Below, one piece after another: positions 14,561 through 20,007 of a DNA stretch of 20,007 nucleotides (position 1 is its first letter; every line of letters begins with the position of its first letter). The stretch is from NCBI GenBank assembly GCA_946481615.1, contig CAMLOR010000041.1:1-20007 (forward strand), written 5' to 3'. Made by a program: the position numbers and the translations under genes. This stretch comes from an uncultured Aquimonas sp. Lineage in GTDB: Bacteria; Pseudomonadota; Gammaproteobacteria; Xanthomonadales; Xanthomonadaceae. The notes below the pieces were generated by a model. It did no database searches and was not told where the DNA came from. It saw only the letters and a program-made list of their open reading frames with translations.

Positions 14561-15196
14561 CTACGCGGCGAGCACCCGCAGCAGTTCCGCGGGCGTCCGC
14601 ACCACGTGCGTCGCGCCGGCGCCGCGCAGTTCCTCTTCGCCGCCGAATCCCCACAGCACGCCGATCGAATCGAGCCCGTGCGCATGCGCGCCCTCGATGT
14701 CCATGTGGCGGTCGCCGATCATCACCGGGCGATCCTTCGGCTGCAGCCGGCGCAGCGCCTCGCCGATCAGTTCCGGCTTGTGGCTGAGGCGGCCGTCGAT
14801 CGTGCTGCCGACGATGTCGTCGAAGCGACGCCCGAACGGCAGATGCGCGAGGATCTTGCGCGCATGCGGCTCGTTCTTCGCGGTCACCACCGCGAGGCGA
14901 TGCCCGGCGGCATGCAGCGTCTCGACCGCTTCGCCGATGCCCTCGTAAAGCTCGTGCTCTTCCCAGCCGTGCGTCTCGAAGCGCTCGCGGTAGAACGCGA
15001 CGGCCTGCTCGACGCGCACGTCGTCCTGCAGCAGCGGCGCGAAACTCACGCGCAGCGCAGGGCCGATCCAGCGCCGCAGCTCGGCCTCGCCCGGCACCGG
15101 ATGGTCGAGGCGCTCCAGCGCATAGGCCACGCAGCGCGTGATGCCGACGGCCGAGTCGATCAGCGTGCCGTCCAGATCGAAGAACAGCGTCGCCAT
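14561..15196 (-). CDS. HAD-superfamily phosphatase (Gph-like)
   Basis: This 211-residue enzyme is a HAD subfamily IA phosphatase. Motif I is FFDLDGTLIDS with nucleophile Asp7 and acid/base Asp9. Motif II is Thr105 in AVVTAKN. Motif III is Lys140 in LSHKPELI. Motif IV is MIGDRHMD with Asp162 and Asp166. A helical cap lies between about 15 and 85. It resembles phosphoglycolate phosphatases, but the substrate cannot be read from sequence. The start ATG at 15196 overlaps the stop of the upstream membrane-protein gene by one base (TGATG), so translation is probably coupled. A longer frame reaching 15538 exists but lacks support. Being in one operon with pgk fits a housekeeping job in phosphorylated three- or two-carbon metabolite repair; that is an inference. 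Confidence 0.85.
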   Translation of the reverse strand: MATLFFDLDGTLIDSAVGITRCVAYALERLDHPVPGEAELRRWIGPALRVSFAPLLQDDVRVEQAVAFYRERFETHGWEEHELYEGIGEAVETLHAAGHRLAVVTAKNEPHARKILAHLPFGRRFDDIVGSTIDGRLSHKPELIGEALRRLQPKDRPVMIGDRHMDIEGAHAHGLDSIGVLWGFGGEEELRGAGATHVVRTPAELLRVLAA

Positions 15197-15633
15197 CAGA
15201 CCGCCCGGCGCTGCGCGAAGCGCACGGCCACGGCGCCGGCGATGGTGGCGAGCGCCACGCCGACGATCTGCCAGGGCACCAGCGCCATCAGATAGGCGAT
15301 CACTTCCTCGACGGTGTCGCCGTAGTCGGTGCGCAGCACCGTCATCGTGTAGCCGATCGCGAGCGAGGCGATGTTGGCGATCAGGCCCGCGAACAGACCG
15401 TGCATCGAGCCGCGCCGACCCGCCAGCCAGCCCGCTGTGGCGCCCGTGGCGATGTCGATGGCGGCGCCGGCCAGATGACTGATGGCGACGATCAGCGACA
15501 CATTGGCCGCCACCGCGCCCGGCGGGAACAGCACCCACAACATCGACATCGCGAGCGAGGCCCCGATGCCGACCGCCGTGCCGATGCCGATGGCGCGGAA
15601 GTCCAACTCCTGCGCGGCGGAAGGCGTGCTCAT
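15196..15633 (-). CDS. Conserved four-helix membrane protein of unknown function
   Basis: This 145-residue protein has four predicted membrane helices at about 14-37, 42-68, 75-98 and 115-140 (for example [40 protein letters not shown] and [19 protein letters not shown]). They are rich in Gly and Ala, with a basic loop [11 protein letters not shown] between helices two and three and a basic C-terminus RFAQRRAV. No family is recognised. Its ATG overlaps the pgk stop by 4 nt (ATGA) and its stop overlaps the phosphatase start by one base, placing it firmly in the middle of a coupled three-gene unit. The function is unknown. Confidence 0.75.
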   Translation of the reverse strand: MSTPSAAQELDFRAIGIGTAVGIGASLAMSMLWVLFPPGAVAANVSLIVAISHLAGAAIDIATGATAGWLAGRRGSMHGLFAGLIANIASLAIGYTMTVLRTDYGDTVEEVIAYLMALVPWQIVGVALATIAGAVAVRFAQRRAV

Positions 15634-16811
15634 CCTGCGGCCCGCGCGCGCAGCGCGGCCACCGCGGGCAGCTCCTTGCCTTCGCAGAATTCGAGGAAGG
15701 CGCCGCCGCCGGTGGAGATGTAGGAAATGCCGTCCTCCACGCCGTATTTGTCGACCGCCGCCAGGGTGTCGCCGCCGCCGGCGATCGAGAACGCTGCGCT
15801 CGCGGCGATGGCCCTGGCCAGCGTTTCGGTGCCCTTGCCGAAGGCGTCGAACTCGAACACGCCGACCGGGCCGTTCCAGATCACGCTGCCGGCCTTCGCG
15901 ATCATCGCCGCGTAGCTCGCTGCGGTTTCCGGACCGATGTCGAGGATCATGTCGCCGGCCGCCACGTCCTGCACGCGCTTCACCGTGGCCGGCGCATCGG
16001 CGCTGAACTTCGGCGCCACCACCACATCGGTGGGGACCGGGATCTCGGCGCCGCGCGCCCTGGCATCGGCGAGGATCCTGCGTGCGGTCTCGAGCAGATC
16101 GTTCTCGCACAGCGAAGCCCCGACCGGATGGCCGACCGCCGCGATGAAGGTGTTGGCGATGCCGCCGCCCACGATCAGCTGGTCGACCTTGCCCACGAGG
16201 TTGGCGAGCAGTTCGAGCTTGGTGGAAACCTTCGAGCCCGCCACGATGGCGAGCAAGGGACGCTTCGGGTTCTCCAGCGCGCGCGCCAGCGCATCGAGTT
16301 CGGCCATCAGCAACGGACCGCCCGCGGCCTGCTTCGCGAAACGGATCGCGCCGTGCGTGGAGGCCTGCGCGCGGTGCGCGGTGCCGAAGGCGTCCATCAC
16401 GTAGACATCGCACAACGCGGCGTACTTCTTCGACAGCGCTTCGTCGTCGGCGCCCTCGCCCACGTTCATGCGGCAGTTCTCGAGCAGCACCAGTTCGCCC
16501 GGCTGCACGTCGACGCCGTCGATCCAGTCGCGGACCAGCGGCACCTCGCGGCCCAGATGCTGCGAAAGCCGCTGCGCGACGGGGGCGAGCGAATCCTCTT
16601 GCGTCCACTTGCCTTCCTTGGGGCGGCCAAGATGCGAAGTCACCATCACCGCCGCGCCCTTCTCCAGCGCCAGGCGGATCGTGGGCAGCGCGGCCAGGAT
16701 GCGCTGTTCGGAGGTGACCTCGCCGTCCTTCACCGGCACGTTCAGATCCTCGCGGATCAGCACGCGCTTGCCGGACAGATCGAGATCGCTCATACGAGTG
16801 ATGGTGGGCAT
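15630..16811 (-). CDS. pgk: Phosphoglycerate kinase
   Basis: This 393-residue cytoplasmic enzyme interconverts 1,3-bisphosphoglycerate plus ADP with 3-phosphoglycerate plus ATP. Landmarks are REDLNVP (20-26), the H-L-G-R-P motif (60-64), [41 protein letters not shown], and the nucleotide-site ends GGGDTLAAV and [10 protein letters not shown]. It aligns well with the E. coli-type gammaproteobacterial enzyme. A small oddity is ENCRMN where ENVRFN is common; the arginine is kept. The ATG at 16811 (MPTITRM) is chosen since related proteins have a similar six-residue leader before M-x-D-L-D-L; 16793 is possible, and no start has a strong Shine-Dalgarno. It is divergent from the metallo-hydrolase gene with a 78-bp gap and heads an overlapping three-gene unit. 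Confidence 0.96.
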   Translation of the reverse strand: MPTITRMSDLDLSGKRVLIREDLNVPVKDGEVTSEQRILAALPTIRLALEKGAAVMVTSHLGRPKEGKWTQEDSLAPVAQRLSQHLGREVPLVRDWIDGVDVQPGELVLLENCRMNVGEGADDEALSKKYAALCDVYVMDAFGTAHRAQASTHGAIRFAKQAAGGPLLMAELDALARALENPKRPLLAIVAGSKVSTKLELLANLVGKVDQLIVGGGIANTFIAAVGHPVGASLCENDLLETARRILADARARGAEIPVPTDVVVAPKFSADAPATVKRVQDVAAGDMILDIGPETAASYAAMIAKAGSVIWNGPVGVFEFDAFGKGTETLARAIAASAAFSIAGGGDTLAAVDKYGVEDGISYISTGGGAFLEFCEGKELPAVAALRARAAG

Positions 16812-16889
16812 GGAGGCATCCGTGGGAGGGAATACGTCCATTGTCCCCGAAACCGGCGGATAATCGCAGCGTCCACCGCCCGGTGAGCC

Positions 16890-17672
16890 ATGCAACCGAT
16901 CGTCCAGCCGTTCCGCGACGAGGCCACGTCCACCTTCAGCTACGTCGTCTTCGATGGCGAGGGCGGCCGCGCCGCCATCGTCGACCCCGTGCTCGACTAC
17001 GACGCCGCCTGCGGCGAAACCTCCACGCATTCGGCGCAGGCGCTGCTCGGATTCGTGCGTGCGCACGGGCTGACGGTGGACTGGATCCTCGAAACCCACG
17101 CCCATGCCGATCACCTCAGCGCCGGCGTCTTCCTGCGCGCGGCCACCGGCGCAAGCCTCGCCATCGGGCGCGGCATCGGCCGGGTGCAGGCGCAGTTCGC
17201 GCGGGAATTCGGACTGACCGAATGCGACGGCCGGCCGTTCGACCGGCTGTTCGACGACGGCGACGAGTTCGCGCTCGGCACGCTGCCGGCACGCGTGATC
17301 GCGACGCCAGGACACACGCCGGACAGCGTCACCTATCTGATCGGCGACGCCGCCTTAATCGGCGACACGCTGTTCGCGCCCGACACCGGCTCGGCGCGCT
17401 GCGATTTCCCCGGCGGCGATGCGCGCACGCTGCATGCCTCGATCGCGCGGCTGCTGGCATTGCCGCCCGACACGCGGCTGTTCCTCTGCCACGATTATCC
17501 GCAGGGCCGCGTCGCGCGCGCGCAGTGGTCGATCGACGAGCAGCGCCGCAATGTCCATCTGCAAGGCGGCGTCGAGGATTACGTCGCGCTGCGCAACGCG
17601 CGCGATGCGAACCTGCCGCCGCCGAAGCTTCTGCAGCCGGCGCTGCGTGCGAATCTGCGTGGCGGTGGCTGA
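16890..17672 (+). CDS. MBL-fold metallo-hydrolase, ETHE1/persulfide dioxygenase-like
   Basis: This 260-residue protein has the metallo-beta-lactamase fold. The metal motif [10 protein letters not shown] has His70, His72, Asp74 and His75. Further ligands are His142 in TPGHTPDS, Asp159 in [11 protein letters not shown], and His201 in FLCHDYP. The segment [12 protein letters not shown] is typical of the ETHE1/Blh branch, which oxidises glutathione persulfide with a mononuclear iron rather than acting as a glyoxalase II. Glyoxalase II or a related thioesterase remains possible. The product would be cytoplasmic, as no signal peptide is seen. The ATG lies six bases after a weak GGTGAG. The same-strand neighbourhood ends in cysD, compatible with a sulfur role, although the genes are not tightly linked. 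Confidence 0.82.
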   Translation: MQPIVQPFRDEATSTFSYVVFDGEGGRAAIVDPVLDYDAACGETSTHSAQALLGFVRAHGLTVDWILETHAHADHLSAGVFLRAATGASLAIGRGIGRVQAQFAREFGLTECDGRPFDRLFDDGDEFALGTLPARVIATPGHTPDSVTYLIGDAALIGDTLFAPDTGSARCDFPGGDARTLHASIARLLALPPDTRLFLCHDYPQGRVARAQWSIDEQRRNVHLQGGVEDYVALRNARDANLPPPKLLQPALRANLRGGG

Positions 17673-17773
17673 CTCCCTCTGCTTCTACGAGAGGCCGGGC
17701 GAGGATGATGTTCGTTCTGGCGAAGCGTCCGCGGTCCTGCGCGCACCAGCTGCGCGTCCCTGCCGCGCCCCGC

Positions 17774-17862
17774 CGTCATTCCCGCGCAGGCGGGAATCCA
17801 GTGACTTTGCGGCGATACGCAAGAGCGGAAGTCGCCAGGCCCCCGTCTGCGCGGGGACGACG
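17774..17862. repeat. REPIN-like inverted pair of REP hairpins
   Basis: The element opens with CGTCATTCCCGCGCAGGCGG and its far end, read on the other strand, opens with CGTCGTCCCCGCGCAGACGG. Two divergent copies of a roughly 35-base REP thus face each other. The left copy contains its own stem TTCCCGC/GCGGGAA. The element fills most of the space between the metallo-hydrolase and the ATP-grasp gene and ends 14 bp before the latter's start codon. It is a typical non-autonomous, RAYT-mobilised type; no RAYT gene is in the window. Confidence 0.8.
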
Positions 17863-17875
17863 CTAGACTTTCGCC

Positions 17876-18736
17876 ATGACGACCCTCGCCCTCGCCACCG
17901 CCATCTCAGCCGCCGGCCTCGACGACGATCTGCACCCGCTGCAGGACGCCTGCACCGCCGCCGGCCTGCGCGCCGACATCGTGGCCTGGGACGATCCCAC
18001 GGTGTCCTGGCAGCGCTTCGATGCCGTGCTGTTGCGCAGCCCCTGGGACTACACGCAGCGCCTGCCGGAATTCCTGGCCTGGTGCGAGCGCGTGTCGCGG
18101 CTCACCACTTTGCTCAATCCGCTCGAGGTGGTGCGCTGGAACACCGACAAGCATTACCTGGGCGAACTGGCCGCGCGCGGCGTGCCGGTGATTCCCAGCC
18201 ACTATCTCGAACCGGGCGACGATCCCGCCGCGCTGCCGACCCTCGACGAATTCGTCGTGAAGCCCTGCGTCGGCGCCGGCTCGCGCGGCGCCAAACGCTT
18301 CGTGGCCGCCGAGCGCGCGCAGGCCATCGAACACGCGCGCGGCCTGCTCGACGCCGGCCACAGCGTGCTTGTGCAACCCTATCTCGCGCAGGTCGACGAA
18401 GCCGGCGAAACCGCGCTGCTGTTCTTCGACGGACGCTTCTCGCACGCCATCCGCAAGGGCCCGCTGCTGCCCCGCGGCGGGGCGGCCATGACGGCGCTGT
18501 TCGCGCCTGAGCACATCGTCGCACGCACGCCGAGCGAAGCCGAACGAGCCGTCGCGAAACAGGTACTGGCCGCGCTGCCCTTCGAACGCCTGGCCTACGC
18601 CCGCGTCGACCTGCTGCCCTCGCCCACCGGCCCGCAGCTGCTGGAACTCGAACTCACCGAACCTTCGCTGTTCTTCGCCACCGCGCCCGGCGCGGCCGAA
18701 CGCTTCGTCGAGACCCTGCGCGCGCGTCTGGGCTGA
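17876..18736 (+). CDS. ATP-grasp protein (RimK/DcsG-like)
   Basis: This 286-residue protein has the ATP-grasp fold. It has an N-terminal pre-ATP domain (about 1-85, with VLLRSPWDYTQRLPEFLAW) and a nucleotide-binding part with Lys129 in FVVKPCVGAGSRGAKRF, VQPYLAQVDEAGE (167-179), and metal-site candidates Asp245 (YARVDLL) and Glu258/Glu264 (LLELELTEPSLFF). The pattern resembles RimK-like ligases and the cyclo-ligase DcsG of cycloserine biosynthesis. Such enzymes join a carboxylate to an amine or thiol through an acyl-phosphate. No other cycloserine genes are here, so the substrate is unknown. The open frame has a close-fitting ATG at 17876, just 14 bp after a REP element. It probably acts in the cytoplasm. 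Confidence 0.75.
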   Translation: MTTLALATAISAAGLDDDLHPLQDACTAAGLRADIVAWDDPTVSWQRFDAVLLRSPWDYTQRLPEFLAWCERVSRLTTLLNPLEVVRWNTDKHYLGELAARGVPVIPSHYLEPGDDPAALPTLDEFVVKPCVGAGSRGAKRFVAAERAQAIEHARGLLDAGHSVLVQPYLAQVDEAGETALLFFDGRFSHAIRKGPLLPRGGAAMTALFAPEHIVARTPSEAERAVAKQVLAALPFERLAYARVDLLPSPTGPQLLELELTEPSLFFATAPGAAERFVETLRARLG

Positions 18737-18989
18737 CGGCCGCCAGGCGAACGGCAATGCCGCGCGGTCTCACGCCGGCGTCCCGACGCGCCGGTGAGAT
18801 GCGCGGGCTGCGGGCCGGCGTCGGCGAAGCCCAAAGGCCACCATCGCGCACCGCCGCCGCCACGGGCATCCCCGCGGCCGGCGGCGCATGGCACCGCCGG
18901 GAGATGCCACGGCCGCAGCGGTTCTTTGCACATGCCGCGGCCGCGATTGCGCCGGGCGCCGCCCCACCCGACACTAGCGGCCCCCTCGC
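18737..18989. other. Intergenic region upstream of cysD
   Basis: This is a 253-bp stretch without a supported gene. It begins with an imperfect hairpin at 18768-18799 (TCTCACGCCGGCG with CCGGTGAGA), possibly the end of the ATP-grasp transcript, but lacks a T-run. A second short inverted pair, TGGCA/TGCCA, lies near 18890-18913. An 83-codon frame (18757-19008) overlaps the cysD start in another frame, is Arg/Ala/Pro-rich and has no recognisable features. No clear promoter boxes or sulfur-responsive regulatory site were identified. Confidence 0.4.
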
Positions 18990-19919
18990 ATGGCCTGCCG
19001 CCGAGTGACGCGCTCCCTGCCCTCCCTGTCCCACCTCGACCGGCTCGAAGCCGAGAGCCTGCACATCCTGCGCGAGGTGGCGGCCGAGTGCCGCAATCCG
19101 GTGCTGCTGTATTCGATCGGCAAGGACAGTTCGGTGCTGCTGCATCTGCTGCTCAAGGCCTTCGCGCCGGCGAAGCCGCCGATCCCGCTGCTGCACGTGG
19201 ACACGGGCTGGAAATTCCGCGAGATGATCGAATTCCGCGATCGCCGCGCGGCCGAAACCGGCGTGGATCTGCGCGTGCACATCAATCCCGACGGCCTGCG
19301 CGAGGGCATCGGCCCTTTCACGCACGGCTCGGCGGTGCACACCGATGTGATGAAGACGCAGGGGCTGAAGCAGGCGCTGGCGAAATACGGTTTCGATGCC
19401 GCCATCGGCGGGGCGCGGCGCGACGAGGAGAAATCGCGCGCCAAGGAGCGCGTGTTCTCCTTCCGCAGCGCGCAGCAGCGCTGGGATCCGAAGGCGCAGC
19501 GTCCCGAATTGTGGAATCTGTACAACACGCGGCTGGCGGCCGGCGAGTCGCTGCGCGTGTTTCCGCTGTCGAACTGGACCGAGCTCGATGTTTGGCTCTA
19601 CGTCTGGCGCGAGAACATTCCGGTGGTGCCGCTGTATTTCGCGGCCGAGCGTCCGGTGGTCGAGCGCGACGGCGCGCTGATCCAGGTCGACGATACGCGC
19701 ATGCCGCTGGCGCCGGGCGAAACGCCGCAGGCGCGGCGCGTGCGGTTCCGCACGCTGGGGTGCTATCCGCTCACCGGCGCCATCGAATCGGAAGCCGACA
19801 CGCTGGAAAAGATCATCGCCGAGATGCTGGTGTCGCGCAGCAGCGAACGCCAGGGGCGCGTGATCGACCGCGATGCGGGTGCGTCGATGGAGAAGAAGAA
19901 GCAGGAGGGGTATTTCTGA
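18990..19919 (+). CDS. cysD: Sulfate adenylyltransferase subunit 2
   Basis: CysD, with the GTPase CysN, makes adenosine phosphosulfate from sulfate and ATP in assimilatory sulfate reduction. The 309-residue protein has the ATP-pyrophosphatase P-loop SIGKDSS (42-48), the following [18 protein letters not shown] stretch, [15 protein letters not shown], and the typical end [11 protein letters not shown]. It belongs to the PAPS reductase-like family, and the length matches the gammaproteobacterial subunit (about 302 residues). The start is uncertain: the ATG at 18990 lacks a Shine-Dalgarno, and a GTG at 19005 is an alternative; homology begins at about residue 14. cysN normally follows in the same operon. 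Here a hairpin repeat starts within 25 bp of the stop, and no cysN start is seen before the window ends. Confidence 0.95.
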   Translation: MACRRVTRSLPSLSHLDRLEAESLHILREVAAECRNPVLLYSIGKDSSVLLHLLLKAFAPAKPPIPLLHVDTGWKFREMIEFRDRRAAETGVDLRVHINPDGLREGIGPFTHGSAVHTDVMKTQGLKQALAKYGFDAAIGGARRDEEKSRAKERVFSFRSAQQRWDPKAQRPELWNLYNTRLAAGESLRVFPLSNWTELDVWLYVWRENIPVVPLYFAAERPVVERDGALIQVDDTRMPLAPGETPQARRVRFRTLGCYPLTGAIESEADTLEKIIAEMLVSRSSERQGRVIDRDAGASMEKKKQEGYF

Positions 19920-19940
19920 TGTGGCAGGCCCCCATCCCGG

Positions 19941-20007
19941 CCTTCCCCCGCGAGCGGGGGAAGGAGCAAAGCGAGGCACCGCACTTCCCCTTCCCCCGCT
20001 TGCGGGG
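19941..20007. repeat. Palindromic hairpin repeats after cysD (runs off the window)
   Basis: CCTTCCCCCGC (19941-19951) and GCGGGGGAAGG (19954-19964) form a perfect 11-bp stem. A second copy starts at 19989 with the same CCTTCCCCCGC arm and is cut off by the window end at 20007. The copies are 48 bp apart. Such C/G-rich hairpins are common intergenic repeats in Xanthomonadales-like genomes. The first may also protect or end the cysD transcript. Confidence 0.75.

Noticed and set aside
17707..17866. Short plus-strand frame containing RHSRAGGNPV
   Set aside because: This peptide pattern is a familiar spurious translation of REP repeats with GTCATTCCCGCG cores, and the region matches the REPIN described.
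18757..19008. An 83-codon frame before cysD
   Set aside because: It is Arg/Ala/Pro-rich, has no Shine-Dalgarno or domain, and overlaps the cysD start in another frame.
19920..20007. A frame beginning with an ATG that overlaps the cysD stop
   Set aside because: It reads through the palindromic repeats and gives a Pro/Arg-rich peptide unlike CysN; it runs off the window and cannot be supported.

Overview
The window is about 20 kb of GC-rich, densely coding proteobacterial chromosome. Several traits point to the gammaproteobacterial order Lysobacterales (Xanthomonadales), perhaps Rhodanobacteraceae: CysD and Pgk resemble the gammaproteobacterial forms, a winged-helix/transmembrane/PD40 sensor is present, two secreted proteins end in short F-R-x-G-F-E tails, and intergenic REP-like hairpins are common. 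This placement is an inference from gene content. No rRNA, tRNA, CRISPR array, integrase or transposase was seen.

Left part (1-2834): an Xre/ParS-type antitoxin and RES-domain toxin pair with a small palindrome in its promoter region. A convergent winged-helix (ArsR-like) regulator follows. It is divergent from a retropepsin-like aspartic protease with an exported or lipidated N-terminus and two D-S-G motifs. The regulator and the protease share a short intergenic region holding a clear 8-bp inverted repeat, probably the operator.

Central part (2835-12684), all on the minus strand: a CadC-like one-component sensor (winged helix, one membrane helix, PD40 propeller), a secreted HzsA-related monohaem cytochrome, an AraC-type regulator, and a 1277-residue secreted fusion of propellers, Ig/PKD modules and a dihaem cytochrome c peroxidase-like domain. 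The last 197 bp of the AraC region, including its terminator, are repeated almost exactly (195/197) just beyond the fusion gene. That gene is therefore bracketed by direct repeats, one of them a truncated AraC fragment. Both cytochromes end in nearly the same tail. This is the most unusual block: a putative periplasmic or surface redox locus with two regulators and a signature of recent rearrangement.

Right part (12826-20007): housekeeping glycolysis and sulfur genes. On the minus strand, pgk, a four-helix membrane protein and a HAD phosphatase overlap by 4 and 1 nt and lead toward pyruvate kinase; two tandem 74-bp hairpin repeats lie between the phosphatase and pyk. On the plus strand are an ETHE1/persulfide dioxygenase-like metallo-beta-lactamase-fold enzyme, a REPIN-like repeat, an ATP-grasp protein, and cysD (sulfate adenylyltransferase subunit 2). 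The window ends in a further hairpin repeat just after cysD, so cysN is not seen.
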